Part shown: one piece after another, positions 26,665 to 35,375 of the stretch | How the letters are laid out: each line of letters begins with the position of its first letter | How positions within the stretch are numbered: position 1 is the stretch's first letter | Notes under the pieces: model-generated | Told to the model about the DNA's origin: nothing | Databases searched by the model: none | Seen by the model: the letters and a program-made list of their open reading frames with translations, nothing else | Position numbers and translations under genes: made by a program | Assembly: GCF_019753045.1 (NCBI RefSeq) | Contig: NZ_JAIELN010000014.1 | Span: 124,001-188,000 of the forward strand | Source: Hyphomicrobium sp. | GTDB lineage: Bacteria > Pseudomonadota > Alphaproteobacteria > Rhizobiales > Hyphomicrobiaceae | DNA: 64,000 nucleotides | Direction of reading: 5' to 3'

Positions 26665-26851
26665 GAGGGCTTCCTTTGCGTTTCGTTTTTGAGGGCAGAG
26701 GACAAATACGCTTACGCAACAAGGCCTTCTCTGGAAGGCGATACGCACCGCACCGGAATTTTAGCGGCCGATCCGGGGCTCTCTGGGCCCCACGGTGACT
26801 TTCGTCAGCGTCGTGATAAATACGACCGCCGAAAACGAACGCAAGCAATAA

Positions 26852-26868
26852 GTCTAGGCGTGCTTGAC
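26852..26868. promoter_or_regulatory. Dispersed phage operator, copy 2
   Basis: GTCTAG-GCGTG-CTTGAC, flanked by AA and TTT; about 190 bp upstream of the porin start and after the stop of the previous gene. It suggests the porin is under phage repressor control. Confidence 0.75.
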
Positions 26869-26917
26869 TTTCCACACACGTTCGTTGCCGTTCCGTCACA
26901 ATTTTAGCCGCTCGGCG

Positions 26918-27118
26918 CTACTGCGTGCCGGTGAACTTCGTAATGCACGGCAGCGGGAAGCAGTGCGCGTGCCCTTCCCCGTTACTACCGATCCACGAGC
27001 ACCAGGCCTGATCGCAGTCGCTATCTTCGTTCGGCGGCTCAATGCCGATAATGGTCATCGGTGGACCGCCGGAATTCAAGACCACAAGGCCGCCAATTTC
27101 GGCGTCTTCCTTCTGCAT
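26918..27118 (-). CDS. DUF2158-like small protein
   Basis: 66 residues; the ATG at 27118 follows AAAGGAAA. The core GGLVVLNSGGPPMTIIGIE and later CSWIGSNGE match the small YodC/DUF2158 family. Function unknown. Last gene of the thyA-containing run before operator copy 2. Confidence 0.65.
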   Translation of the reverse strand: MQKEDAEIGGLVVLNSGGPPMTIIGIEPPNEDSDCDQAWCSWIGSNGEGHAHCFPLPCITKFTGTQ

Positions 27119-27129
27119 GGCGTTTCCTT

Positions 27130-27426
27130 TCAGAATGGCGAGTCGGGAAGATTGGTGTTGAAAACGACGTTGACGTTGGTTTCGGCTTTGGCGAGACCAG
27201 CATCGTTGGCGGTCGTGAGGCGCGCGATCGTGGCCTCGAGCTGGCGATAGGCGTCGCGCGCAATCTTGACATCGCCCATCGTCAGTTGCCGGCGCGCCAT
27301 CGGCGACCCCATGGTGATGACCATGGATGGCGGCGTATGATCGGCCATCGTGCCGGCAAAATCGTGGAACGGCCGCAGGGCCGTCAGTGCCACTTCGATG
27401 TCGGCGACCAGGGCGGGATCGATCAC
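27130..27426 (-). CDS. Unknown phage protein
   Basis: 98 residues. Helical, with a central QLTMGDVKIARDAYRQLEAT segment; no family recognised. It overlaps the next gene upstream by four bases (ATGA), so it belongs to the thyA operon. Confidence 0.55.
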   Translation of the reverse strand: MIDPALVADIEVALTALRPFHDFAGTMADHTPPSMVITMGSPMARRQLTMGDVKIARDAYRQLEATIARLTTANDAGLAKAETNVNVVFNTNLPDSPF

Positions 27427-27662
27427 GCCGTCGTCTCCGATTTCTGCTTGGCCTCAATATCGTCTTTGAGCATGAACATGGCCGCCCGGTTGGCGGACGC
27501 CAGCTTTTTGATCAAAGACTCGATATGTACCGCGCCGAGAGTGAGCGTGAGGCCGTAGCTGTTTTCACTGCCAAAGCGTAGCTTGACGAGGCCCGGCTGC
27601 GCCGAGATCTCGACGATCTCGTCGAGCGACTTGCCTTCGATCGTTTCCTTGTGCTGCCACAT
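27423..27662 (-). CDS. Unknown phage protein
   Basis: 79 residues from the ATG at 27662. Beta-rich start (SLDEIVEISAQPGLVKLRFG) and a Lys-rich helical end. The start codon overlaps the stop of the upstream gene (TGATG). No family recognised. Confidence 0.55.
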   Translation of the reverse strand: MWQHKETIEGKSLDEIVEISAQPGLVKLRFGSENSYGLTLTLGAVHIESLIKKLASANRAAMFMLKDDIEAKQKSETTA

Positions 27663-27820
27663 CAACGCGCGCCTCCGAAAACGTCGATGTCCATGGCAGC
27701 CACCGATTTGCATCCGAGCGCCTCCCTGGCGGCGTCGACATTGTCAGCCATGGACCGGGTGCGAATGAGCAGTTCCTGCAGCTGGTAAAACTTACCGGTC
27801 TCCCGATCGCGAAAGCTCAT
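27662..27820 (-). CDS. Unknown small phage protein
   Basis: 52 residues from the ATG at 27820 ([19 protein letters not shown]). Coupled by overlaps to genes on both sides. No family recognised. Confidence 0.5.
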   Translation of the reverse strand: MSFRDRETGKFYQLQELLIRTRSMADNVDAAREALGCKSVAAMDIDVFGGAR

Positions 27821-27906
27821 GCCGAATTGCGAGGGGCGTCGCGCGCGATGCACTTCAGCTGCTTGGCCACCGCAACGAGCAAATCCGTTTCATCATCCAG
27901 CGTCAT
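27817..27906 (-). CDS. Very short phage gene after thyA
   Basis: 29 residues ([20 protein letters not shown], then a short basic tail). It starts in the thyA stop (ATGA) and its own stop overlaps the next ATG in the same way. The tight coupling on both ends is the main support; function unknown. Confidence 0.45.
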   Translation of the reverse strand: MTLDDETDLLVAVAKQLKCIARDAPRNSA

Positions 27907-28706
27907 ACGGCCACCGGCGCCTTGATCGCCGGGTGCGGCAGGTAACCCTCGATGAAGATGTCCTTGGCCGTGAAGTCGAAGATCGATGTGACGTGCGGGT
28001 TGAGCATGAGCTTCGGCAGCGGCCGGGGCTCGCGGTAGAGCTGCTGCTTCACCTGCTCGAGGTGATTGAGATAGATGTGGACGTCACCGAAGGTATGGAT
28101 GAATTCGCCGGGCTTCAGACCCGTGACATGCGCCACCATGTGCGTCAGCAGCGCGTAGGAGGCGATGTTGAACGGCACGCCGAGGAACACGTCCGCCGAG
28201 CGTTGATAGAGCTGGCAGGACAGGCGCCCCTCGGCGACGTAGAACTGGAACAGGCAGTGGCACGGCGCCAGCCGCATATAGGGGAGATCAGCGACGTTCC
28301 AGGCCGAAACGACGAGTCGGCGCGAGTTGGGATTTTTCTTGATCTCGGCGATGACATCGCCGATCTGGTCGATTGGATGCTCGCGGCCAGCGTCGACCGC
28401 CATCCACGAGCGCCATTGCTCGCCATAGATCGGGCCGAGATTGCCGTGTTCGTCGGCCCATTCGTCCCAGATCGTGACGCCGTTGTCGTTCAGATATTTG
28501 ACGTTGGTGTCACCGGCGAGGAACCACAAGAGTTCGTGTACGACCGATGGCCAGTGGATGCGCTTCGTCGTCACCAGCGGAAAGCCTTGTGCGAGATCGA
28601 AGCGCATCTGGTGGCCGAAGACGGAGAGAGTCCCCGTGCCGGTGCGATCGCCTTTCTGGGTGCCCTCAAGGCTGATGCGGGAGAGGAGTTCGAGATATTG
28701 CTGCAT
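27903..28706 (-). CDS. thyA: Thymidylate synthase
   Basis: 267 residues, the typical ThyA length. It methylates dUMP to dTMP with methylene-tetrahydrofolate. Landmarks: [18 protein letters not shown], the catalytic Cys in [33 protein letters not shown] for dUMP binding and HIYLNHLEQ. Phages carry thyA to raise dTTP for their replication. It is coupled to the gene upstream by a TGATG overlap. Confidence 0.95.
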   Translation of the reverse strand: MQQYLELLSRISLEGTQKGDRTGTGTLSVFGHQMRFDLAQGFPLVTTKRIHWPSVVHELLWFLAGDTNVKYLNDNGVTIWDEWADEHGNLGPIYGEQWRSWMAVDAGREHPIDQIGDVIAEIKKNPNSRRLVVSAWNVADLPYMRLAPCHCLFQFYVAEGRLSCQLYQRSADVFLGVPFNIASYALLTHMVAHVTGLKPGEFIHTFGDVHIYLNHLEQVKQQLYREPRPLPKLMLNPHVTSIFDFTAKDIFIEGYLPHPAIKAPVAV

Positions 28707-28960
28707 CAGGCGGCCTCCTCCGTGACTTCAACGCCAATGTCGCGCAGCTCCTGGAGGACGTTTTCGTAGTCCGCCTTGAGCAACGCCAAGTACTCGTCGA
28801 ACGCCGGACCCCGCTCGCGATAGTAGCCGACGCCGGCGCAGACGATGTGCACATACGCTGGGTGAGGGCGATTGCTGCTGATCATATCGAGCACGTAGGC
28901 GAGCTCTTTGCGGCGGCGAATAAGCTCTCCGGCGCGTTCGTAGTTCTCTGGTTTGAGCAT
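28706..28960 (-). CDS. Unknown phage protein before thyA
   Basis: 84 residues, helical ([20 protein letters not shown]). It resembles small phage proteins of unknown role. It overlaps thyA and the DUF3310 gene by one or two bases. Confidence 0.55.
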   Translation of the reverse strand: MLKPENYERAGELIRRRKELAYVLDMISSNRPHPAYVHIVCAGVGYYRERGPAFDEYLALLKADYENVLQELRDIGVEVTEEAA

Positions 28961-29292
28961 TACGCGATCCCCTTTCGCTGCTTGTACCCGGTCAGATAAT
29001 TGCCGTACCAGGCGGCCTTCTTTTCATCCTCAAGGCCGTTCTTGGCGCGAGCGCGGGCCTGGTACTTGATGATGTTGCCCCGGCAGAAGCCGATGAATTC
29101 TTCCGGCGTCATCCACTGCTCGAGCACCTTGATCACTTCATAGGGATTGTCGCCGCCGCCGTAGTGCGCCGGGTTGTTGACGGCTTCCTTGACAGGCTTA
29201 CGTGTGACGGCGTCGAACTCCTCCTCGAGGCCGGATGGAATGTTCGGACTGTCTTCGAGGCGCTGTGGCAGTGCAGTTGTTAGCGACGGCAT
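28960..29292 (-). CDS. DUF3310 protein
   Basis: 110 residues; the ATG at 29292 follows GGAGGG. NNPAHYGGGDNPYEVIKVLE, CRGNIIKYQARARAKNG and KAAWYGNYL match DUF3310, a small family common in phages next to nucleotide-metabolism genes. Its role is thought to be in nucleotide kinase-type functions but is not settled. It sits two genes before thyA. Confidence 0.75.
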   Translation of the reverse strand: MPSLTTALPQRLEDSPNIPSGLEEEFDAVTRKPVKEAVNNPAHYGGGDNPYEVIKVLEQWMTPEEFIGFCRGNIIKYQARARAKNGLEDEKKAAWYGNYLTGYKQRKGIA

Positions 29293-29521
29293 TGTTTCCC
29301 TCCATTTCCGTCAGTTCGATAAGCTTCCTGACCGCCACGATCTCAACGGCCTCGAGATCGCGCGGCGTCATCATGCGGTCCCGGCGCTTGATGGCATCGC
29401 GGATGGTATGGATGCCGATCGGTCCGATGAGGTGAGCGCGGGATTTGGCGATCAGCTCCTCTGCGATGGCGATGCCGAGCTCTCGAAGGCCCGGTTCGAG
29501 AGCGTAGGCGGCTCGGATCAT
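29198..29521 (-). CDS. Unknown phage protein
   Basis: 107 residues; a helical body (LIGPIGIHTIRDAIKRRDRM) followed by a basic tail. The tail overlaps the DUF3310 start by 95 bp in another frame, which is unusual here and may mean that the C-terminus is not conserved. Confidence 0.5.
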   Translation of the reverse strand: MIRAAYALEPGLRELGIAIAEELIAKSRAHLIGPIGIHTIRDAIKRRDRMMTPRDLEAVEIVAVRKLIELTEMEGNNAVANNCTATAPRRQSEHSIRPRGGVRRRHT

Positions 29522-29832
29522 GCAACGTCCTTGGCATTGGCTTGGGCCTCGAATTCACATCCGGGGCAAACGTGGTGCGTGGTGCCTCCGAACTCGAATT
29601 TGGCGGAGCGCGGGTCTCTGGCGTCGAAGAGCCGGCCGCAGTCCGATATCGAACAACTTTCGAGATGGTCGAGATCGGTGAAGATCTCCTCGGCGGCGCG
29701 CAGGGCGGGGCGCAGGTGATCGTCGATGATGATGCCAAGATAGCCGCGCTCGGCGATCGTGCGCGGCCGCTTCTGCAACCTGTCGCGGCGATATTTGCCA
29801 TTGAGGAGGGCGCCGGAAGATTTGCCAGCCAT
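29518..29832 (-). CDS. Unknown phage protein with a possible zinc site
   Basis: 104 residues. A CSISDC segment and HHVCPGC further on could hold one zinc ion. ATGA overlap with its neighbour. No family recognised. Confidence 0.55.
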   Translation of the reverse strand: MAGKSSGALLNGKYRRDRLQKRPRTIAERGYLGIIIDDHLRPALRAAEEIFTDLDHLESCSISDCGRLFDARDPRSAKFEFGGTTHHVCPGCEFEAQANAKDVA

Positions 29833-30155
29833 CAGTCCGGCGCCTTCTTCAGGGGATGATCGTACGCGCGTCGCGCGAGCTCAAAGACTTGCCCAGCGTA
29901 TTCGGGATCGTGAGGCAGCGCTTCGTTGGCGTAGGCGTTGAGCGCTTGCTCCGCATAGCGATCTTTCAGCTTGATCAGAAAGAATTCGTCCTTCTCGCCG
30001 ACGGCGCTCTCAAGGAGCACGGCATGCTTTTTCAACACGTCGAGCGCCAGTTTGACGTCCCAGAAGCTCAGCGGGTCGAGCTCTTTCATGACACGGCGCA
30101 TATTGATGGCTCCGTACTTGCCGATGCCGCTTTCGCCGTAGCGATCGAGCCTCAT
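29832..30155 (-). CDS. Unknown phage protein
   Basis: 107 residues, mainly helical, with SFWDVKLALDVLKKHAVLL. No known domain. Overlaps both neighbours by one to four bases. Confidence 0.55.
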   Translation of the reverse strand: MRLDRYGESGIGKYGAINMRRVMKELDPLSFWDVKLALDVLKKHAVLLESAVGEKDEFFLIKLKDRYAEQALNAYANEALPHDPEYAGQVFELARRAYDHPLKKAPD

Positions 30156-30427
30156 GCCGCCTCCGTCGCCATCTTCGGCGCAATGGTGACCTCGCCAAAG
30201 AGCAGTCCCGGGAAACTTCCGACATTGTACCGAGCTTCACAGGTCTCGTTGGAACAGAGCACGTTGATCGTCGCTCCGCCTTCTGGCCCAGCAAGCAGCT
30301 CGGCGTCACAGAACAGGCATTTGCCTGTCTCTTGGATCTGGCGCACGTATGTCTCGTCGAGCAGTCCGACGATTGGTGGCGGCCGTTGCGGCTTGCGATT
30401 GAACGGCCAAAAGCGAAACAAGGTCAT
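30152..30427 (-). CDS. Small zinc-ribbon-like phage protein
   Basis: 91 residues from the ATG at 30427, which overlaps the stop of the AAA+ gene. CLFCDAE and CSNETCEARYN give a four-Cys ribbon. Possibly a DNA- or protein-binding adaptor of the ATPase; no family recognised. Confidence 0.55.
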   Translation of the reverse strand: MTLFRFWPFNRKPQRPPPIVGLLDETYVRQIQETGKCLFCDAELLAGPEGGATINVLCSNETCEARYNVGSFPGLLFGEVTIAPKMATEAA

Positions 30428-31416
30428 GCAGCCTCCTCTTTCGGGTAGCGGTTCGGCGGCCACTTCATCGTCGACAGATTGGAAATGTTGATGGCGGCCT
30501 TGCTGTCGTTGATCCAGAGCGCCGGCCGGTCCATTTCTGGCGGCGGCTCGATCGCGTCCTTGACGGTTCGAAAGGCGAAAACCGGGTCGGCGGCGGCGCG
30601 TGACTTGCCGTCGGAAAGGACGATCGTCCGCTTCATGCCTTCCATCAGCTGACGTAGCAGCGACGGTGACGCCCCGGCGGTCAGCTCGGTCAGCGTTTCG
30701 ACCTCGCTATCGGCAAGATCGAACGGGTAGGCGTAGCGCTTGATGATTGCGAAGCGCTCGTTTTCGCTGGGCAGATCGATATTGATCTGCAGCGAAAACC
30801 GCCGCCACAACGCGCTGTCGATGGCAGCCTTGCGATTGGTGGCGCCAAACAGCACACCATGGAAACGCTCGACCCGGCGCAACAACACGTTGAGCGAGGC
30901 GGCGCGCTCCTGATCGGCGCCCGAGCCTTCGGTGCGCTTCGAGCCGAGGCTGTCGATCTCATCCATCAACACCACGACTTGCGCGACGCCGTTTTCATCG
31001 ATGCAGTCGTCGAGGGCGTCGAACAACCGGCCGATGTTTTTGCCGGTCGCGCCGAGATACATATCGATGATGCTCTCGCTCTTCACCGCCACGAGCGGCA
31101 GCCCGAGACGCGCCGCAAAGTGATGCGCAAACGTCGTTTTGCCGGTGCCCGGGGGGCCGTAGAGGAGGGCGGTGTTACGCGGCTTGAGACCAACGTCCGC
31201 CAGCTTGTCGCTGTTGCGGATCTCGATCAGCCAGTGATGGAGCGCGGCGCGCGCTCCCGGCGCCAGGATCGGCTCCTCGCAGTCTTCCGGCTCATGGATG
31301 AAGGCATAGTCGCGTAGCACCGCCATCGCCGTCTGCAATTTGTCGTCGCGGCGCTTTCGAGGTTCGGCGCCCGAGAGCTTGCGCGCTTGGCCAAGCAGAC
31401 CGTTATTTCTGGACAT
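30424..31416 (-). CDS. AAA+ ATPase
   Basis: 330 residues from the ATG at 31416. Walker A GPPGTGKTTFAHHFA, Walker B VVVLMDEIDSLG, and an arginine-containing SALWRRFSLQINIDLPS box of the type found in FtsH/CDC48-like AAA proteins. No protease domain is present. Likely a remodelling ATPase acting on protein or DNA-protein complexes. It overlaps by 14 bp the small membrane gene upstream and is coupled to the zinc-ribbon gene downstream. Confidence 0.85.
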   Translation of the reverse strand: MSRNNGLLGQARKLSGAEPRKRRDDKLQTAMAVLRDYAFIHEPEDCEEPILAPGARAALHHWLIEIRNSDKLADVGLKPRNTALLYGPPGTGKTTFAHHFAARLGLPLVAVKSESIIDMYLGATGKNIGRLFDALDDCIDENGVAQVVVLMDEIDSLGSKRTEGSGADQERAASLNVLLRRVERFHGVLFGATNRKAAIDSALWRRFSLQINIDLPSENERFAIIKRYAYPFDLADSEVETLTELTAGASPSLLRQLMEGMKRTIVLSDGKSRAAADPVFAFRTVKDAIEPPPEMDRPALWINDSKAAINISNLSTMKWPPNRYPKEEAA

Positions 31417-31654
31417 TTGCCACCCGCTGCTCAAGCCAACGAGACGCGCCGATGAAAGCAACGAGCAAGGACACAGCGACGCCGCCGGATATCACCGCCG
31501 CCATCCCCCAGCCAAGGTCGTAATCGAGCCAGGCCGCCACCTCTGTCAGAGGTCCCATCAGCGCAACAGTGATGGAGAGGAGGCCGAACGCAGTGACAGA
31601 AACCGCCGCCGCGACCCATAACCCCCACACCAAACTTTTGAGAAAAGCTTTCAC
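31403..31654 (-). CDS. Small membrane protein
   Basis: 83 residues with two membrane helices (WVAAAVSVTAFGLLSITVAL and GMAAVISGGVAVSLLVAFIG). It lies directly before and overlapping the AAA+ ATPase gene, suggesting a membrane partner. No family recognised. Confidence 0.6.
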   Translation of the reverse strand: MKAFLKSLVWGLWVAAAVSVTAFGLLSITVALMGPLTEVAAWLDYDLGWGMAAVISGGVAVSLLVAFIGASRWLEQRVANVQK

Positions 31655-31676
31655 TGATCAGGCTCCCGCTCTCAAT

Positions 31677-32447
31677 TTATGGATGCGCCTCTGGGCCACC
31701 TTCATCTTCCGGCGGCGGCATGAAATCGGGCTGGTGGACGCCATCCGAATTTTCGTCCTCGTCCTTCGGCTTCTTGACCTTGTCGTCCTTGCGGCGCAGG
31801 AACCACGGCACCTCCATGCCGTCCTCGGAACCCGCTTCCGACATCCAGCCCTCTTCCCAGGAGGCACGCTCCTTGGACGCCGGCGGATAGGTGTTCTCGG
31901 TGATCTTCTTGCCGGCACGCTGATCGGCGCGGCCTTTTTCGAAGGCGGCCTTGAGATCGTCTGGCAAAGGACCTTTCGGAACATCATCAATGACGTCCTC
32001 GAGGCTGTCATCTTCGGGCGGCATCGGCGCGCCACCCTTCATCGGCTTTTTCTTCGGCGACGCCGGCGATCGTGTTTTCGACTGCTTGAGCTGCTCCTTC
32101 TCTTCGTCGAGCTCCTCCATCATCTTCTTGATGGCGGCGTTGCCGAGCGGCGTGCCCCCGAGGTCGCCGATGCGGGCCAGATAGAGATCGATCTTGGCGG
32201 CGTAGTCTTCGCGTTCCTCCGGCGTCATCTTGCGGAGCTTAATGACGGCACGGACGATCTTCGGCTCGTAGCCGGCAGCCGTCAGCTCCTGGTAGATGGA
32301 GGTCTTGAACTTGGCGAGATCGGCCTGCTCTTCTTCGACCTTCTCGATGCGCTGAATGTAGGACTTGAGGTGAGCAGCGGCCTGGGCGCCCGGGTCCTTG
32401 CTTTCGAGTTCGTCCGGCTTGCTATTGAAGCCACCCGCACCGTCCAT
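31677..32447 (-). CDS. GapR (DUF2312)-RMF-like fusion protein
   Basis: 256 residues; the ATG at 32447 follows GGGGGAG. Residues 27-95 match GapR/DUF2312 (LKSYIQRIEKVEEEQADLA, then VIKLRKMTPEERED and LYLARIG). GapR binds overtwisted AT-rich DNA ahead of replication and transcription in alphaproteobacteria. A Lys/Pro-rich linker follows, and residues 166-205 carry the ribosome-modulation-factor pattern AFEKGRADQRAGK, NTY, SWEEGW. The tail is acidic. First gene behind a double operator (32,531-32,573). The fusion partner assignment is by pattern and needs a profile search. Confidence 0.72.
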   Translation of the reverse strand: MDGAGGFNSKPDELESKDPGAQAAAHLKSYIQRIEKVEEEQADLAKFKTSIYQELTAAGYEPKIVRAVIKLRKMTPEEREDYAAKIDLYLARIGDLGGTPLGNAAIKKMMEELDEEKEQLKQSKTRSPASPKKKPMKGGAPMPPEDDSLEDVIDDVPKGPLPDDLKAAFEKGRADQRAGKKITENTYPPASKERASWEEGWMSEAGSEDGMEVPWFLRRKDDKVKKPKDEDENSDGVHQPDFMPPPEDEGGPEAHP

Positions 32448-32530
32448 TACTCCCCCAAAGGTCCCGGCCTGAAACACGGCTCAGGGACAGCTGACGCGCA
32501 CGCGGCCGCCCGACTGAGGAACGGCCACGT

Positions 32531-32547
32531 GTTAAGTACGGCTTAAC
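32531..32547. promoter_or_regulatory. Dispersed phage operator, copy 3a
   Basis: GTTAAG-TACGG-CTTAAC, a perfect dyad. It is centred 26 bp from copy 3b and lies upstream of the GapR-like gene. Confidence 0.7.
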
Positions 32548-32556
32548 TTTCGAATG

Positions 32557-32573
32557 GTCAAGCAAGGCTAGAC
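32557..32573. promoter_or_regulatory. Dispersed phage operator, copy 3b
   Basis: GTCAAG-CAAGG-CTAGAC. On the minus strand its TTGACC could act as a -35 box 17 bp before TACTTA for the GapR-like gene, so binding here would block that promoter. Confidence 0.75.
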
Positions 32574-32575
32574 TT

Positions 32576-33775
32576 TTAATTCACAGCTGCGATGGCATGA
32601 GCCTGACCATTAGCTTCGTGGCTCTCGGTCGTCGTCTCGAGCAGCCGCTTGGCAACATCAGGGGCCGCTTCGATTTTGTTGAGCAACGTCGCGATGCGGC
32701 CCTCGAGATTGGCGGCGGCATCGAGCACGTTCTTGGTGAAGAACGACAAGTCCTTCTTGAGTGCGTGCAATTCGCGGACGATGTCGCGGCGCGACGAGTC
32801 GGCCACACTTGGTCCAAAAAATTCTTCGCGCCGCGCCGCGACTTCCTCGACCTTAACATTGAACCGCTTGGCGATCTTCTCGTCGCTCTCGCCAGCCGCG
32901 TAGCCGGTGTCGGCATCGATGTAGGCCTTGTCGATGGCGCGGTGGATCCTACGCCAGAGCGCCGTGTAGCGGAGCTCGGCCTGCCTCTCTTCTTCCAAGA
33001 AATCTTCGCGGGCGCGGTGTGCCTGCATGTTGATCGCCACGACTTTTTCGCTCAACGACTGACGGCCGACCGGAATACTGGTCAGCGGCATATGCGATGG
33101 CGTCATCGTCACCGGGGCCGCCATGTGCGGGGCGGGCAAAGCCTCGGTCGGCTGGCAAAGCTCCATCTTTTCAGGCGGCTTGCCGTCCATGATCGAAACG
33201 CACGATGGACAGACGTCTTCGGTTCGCGTCCGGCCGATAAGCCAGCCCTTGCCACGGAAATTCATCGTCAGGATCCAGAGCGACGGTGGCGTTGCCTTGC
33301 GCGAGTGGATGACGGCGCTCTCCGGGCAAAGGCAACATTGCACCCGGCTGACCGCCTGCAGCGCACCAGACTTTCCCGGCTCGATCGTCATCGGGAATGG
33401 TTCTGAATTTTTGATACTGCGGCGCTTCTTCTCCTCTACCGGCTCAGCGGCGGTTTCAGCGTCATCGAGGTCGAGGAGATTATCCTCCGAAGGCGTTGCG
33501 AGCACGGTCCTCAGTGGCGCCAGGGCCGCAAACGGATTGCCGTCGCTCTCGACCTTAACCATGTGTTCGCTGGTATGGCGAATACCGGCTTGCGTTTCGG
33601 CTCGGCGGATTTCGGATTTGAACCTTAATAGCTCTTCGGTGTGATTGGAGCCGGTCGTTTTAACGGGTCGCGCGATTTGTGGATGCGTGAACCGATAGCC
33701 GAATTTTTTGTCCGGTTCGCCCATCCAGCCCCGCTCCTCGGCGAAACGATGCATTTCCCGCAAGTTGCTATTCAT
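32576..33775 (-). CDS. Large unknown phage protein with Cys pairs
   Basis: 399 residues; the ATG at 33775 follows AGGAG. A central part has CCLCPESAVIHS and CPSCVSIMDG, a likely zinc site. The C-terminal half is helical, with DEKIAKRFNVKVEEVAARREEFFG (read here as EKIAKRFNVKVEEVAARR), a possible helix-turn-helix, and a last coiled-coil stretch. No family recognised. It starts inside the end of the small membrane gene upstream. Confidence 0.6.
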   Translation of the reverse strand: MNSNLREMHRFAEERGWMGEPDKKFGYRFTHPQIARPVKTTGSNHTEELLRFKSEIRRAETQAGIRHTSEHMVKVESDGNPFAALAPLRTVLATPSEDNLLDLDDAETAAEPVEEKKRRSIKNSEPFPMTIEPGKSGALQAVSRVQCCLCPESAVIHSRKATPPSLWILTMNFRGKGWLIGRTRTEDVCPSCVSIMDGKPPEKMELCQPTEALPAPHMAAPVTMTPSHMPLTSIPVGRQSLSEKVVAINMQAHRAREDFLEEERQAELRYTALWRRIHRAIDKAYIDADTGYAAGESDEKIAKRFNVKVEEVAARREEFFGPSVADSSRRDIVRELHALKKDLSFFTKNVLDAAANLEGRIATLLNKIEAAPDVAKRLLETTTESHEANGQAHAIAAVN

Positions 33776-33999
33776 TCCTTGGTCTCCTCTGTTTTGGCCC
33801 CTCTGGCCCTTCCCATCACTGCTATGAAATTGTGGACCAACGCTCCTAAGCTGACGCCGATCGTCAGCCCGAAGACCATTGTCGGCAACATTGGCACGCT
33901 GGCGAGCTCGTGCCGGCCATGGACGAGCAGGACGACCTGCAGGATCGTCAATGCCAAGAATGCCAGCGCCCAAAGGCCGTGGTCGCGACGACTCATCAT
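33772..33999 (-). CDS. Small membrane protein
   Basis: 75 residues from the ATG at 33999 after GGAG. Two membrane helices (ALAFLALTILQVVLLVHG and TMVFGLTIGVSLGALVHNF). No family recognised; coupled to the large unknown gene after it by an ATGA overlap. Confidence 0.6.
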   Translation of the reverse strand: MMSRRDHGLWALAFLALTILQVVLLVHGRHELASVPMLPTMVFGLTIGVSLGALVHNFIAVMGRARGAKTEETKE

Positions 34000-34009
34000 G
34001 GCGCAACTC

Positions 34010-34480
34010 CTATCGATCAAGGGCGCGATAGATCGCGTCGTTTTGGAAAGACTTCGCCTGGCTGGCGAGAATTTGCTCGGCGATATAGGCGGCAACGTCA
34101 TCGCGAATGGCCCGCCAGAAGATCTGCATCCGTTGATAGCTTGCCATCTTCACCCACTCGGGCGAGCGCTGCTGCCAAGGCTTGAAGGTGGTCCTGACCC
34201 GATGCTGCCGACCATTGAGGTCGAATGCGACAACGGCATTGAGGTCCTGCATGACCGGCTCAAGGAAGATCACCAGTTCGGCTTTGAGATCGTTGACCTC
34301 GAAGGGGCCGCGAAAGACCACCTTCTCGAGGATTTTCTCCTCCATCTCCTTGAGGAGCTTCACGCTCTCATCCGTCGGCGCCCGCTGGATCGTCACGTCG
34401 ATATTGCGATCGACGTATTCGGTGCGCGTGCCGGAGCCAGTGAGCATACTTAGTGCCAGAAGATCATCAGTCGTCAGCAT
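34010..34480 (-). CDS. Unknown phage protein
   Basis: 156 residues from the ATG at 34480 (MLTTDDLLALSMLTGSG). It has beta-rich and acidic helical parts and a Trp-rich QRMQIFWRAIRDDVAAYIAE end. No family recognised. Overlaps its upstream neighbour by 14 bases. Confidence 0.55.
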   Translation of the reverse strand: MLTTDDLLALSMLTGSGTRTEYVDRNIDVTIQRAPTDESVKLLKEMEEKILEKVVFRGPFEVNDLKAELVIFLEPVMQDLNAVVAFDLNGRQHRVRTTFKPWQQRSPEWVKMASYQRMQIFWRAIRDDVAAYIAEQILASQAKSFQNDAIYRALDR

Positions 34481-34730
34481 GGCGCTCCTGCTTGGGTTTC
34501 TTCTTGCGTTTACTGGCGACCGGGCGGTCAGCCACGCTATCGGCGTGGGCGCGTAGCGCCGCTCGTTTGTCGGGATCTGTCTCGATCTCGGGATAGCTGA
34601 AGGTGTGGGGAACATCGTTGCGCCACACCGAGCAGCCCGTCTCGTAGAGACCGACGTTGATGAAGCCATCGCCCTCCAAGAGAGCGATCAACGACGTCGA
34701 CCGGCGCTTATGAGCCTCGGGCGAACTCAA
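34467..34730 (-). CDS. Unknown phage protein with a TTG start
   Basis: 87 residues. The TTG at 34730 follows GGAGGGTGAG and starts one base after the previous gene ends. A hydrophobic start (STSLIALLEGDGFINVG) and a very basic tail (SKRKKKPKQERH). No family recognised. Confidence 0.5.
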   Translation of the reverse strand: MSSPEAHKRRSTSLIALLEGDGFINVGLYETGCSVWRNDVPHTFSYPEIETDPDKRAALRAHADSVADRPVASKRKKKPKQERHADD

Positions 34731-34731
34731 C

Positions 34732-35229
34732 TCACCCTCCGTTGAGGAAGTAGGTGGCGGGCCTAGGGCCGGCGGCCTGGTTGACGATGACGAGTTCGCC
34801 GCTCTCGACCAAGCTGTCGATGTAGCGGGCGGTGGCGCCGTGCGAAATGCCGATGACTTTGGCGAGTTTTTCGATGGAGATAACAACTTCGCCCTTCTTG
34901 TCGGCGAGCTGCATCATCTTCGACAGCATGCGCTGAATGGCTTTTTGCCGGGCCTTCTCGCGGTCCGTGAGGATGACCTTATCGTTGCCGGAACCATTGA
35001 CGGCACGAGGACTGGGAAGGATCGGAAAGCGATGCGATTTCGAAGGACCGTCGTCGATTTCAATAGCCGTGCCGTCGATCACGCCCTCTTTGGCATTTTC
35101 AAATTCGACGTAGCGGCGGGCTTTGTCGTGATCGCCGAACTCGGCGATGAATTCGTAGATCTTGCCGACGCCTGAGTATTCAAACACCCAGCTTTTATCG
35201 TCGTCCGTGGTGAGCCTGAAGAACGGCAT
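34732..35229 (-). CDS. Winged-helix phage regulator candidate
   Basis: 165 residues from the ATG at 35229. The C-terminal region KLAKVIGISHGATARYIDSL with the following ESGELVIVN is a good helix-turn-helix with wing, as in Lrp/ArsR-type proteins. The N-terminal 90 residues form an unknown domain (MPFFRLTTDDDKSWVFEYSG). It is the first gene behind operator copy 4 and may be a secondary regulator. Confidence 0.6.
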   Translation of the reverse strand: MPFFRLTTDDDKSWVFEYSGVGKIYEFIAEFGDHDKARRYVEFENAKEGVIDGTAIEIDDGPSKSHRFPILPSPRAVNGSGNDKVILTDREKARQKAIQRMLSKMMQLADKKGEVVISIEKLAKVIGISHGATARYIDSLVESGELVIVNQAAGPRPATYFLNGG

Positions 35230-35311
35230 GATGCCCTCACTGAAAAGAGGGCCCGCGAAAGGTGACTGGTACAAGAGTTCACGGGCACGAGACTTCTATT
35301 ACGCTTACAAA

Positions 35312-35328
35312 GTTAAGCTAACCGATAC
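35312..35328. promoter_or_regulatory. Dispersed phage operator, copy 4
   Basis: GTTAAG-CTAAC-CGATAC, flanked by AAA and TTT. A weaker match than the others (one half differs at two positions), upstream of the winged-helix gene. Confidence 0.55.
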
Positions 35329-35375
35329 TTTATCGAAATAGTGGGAGTGGCAACCCACAAATTGATGCTTATCCA

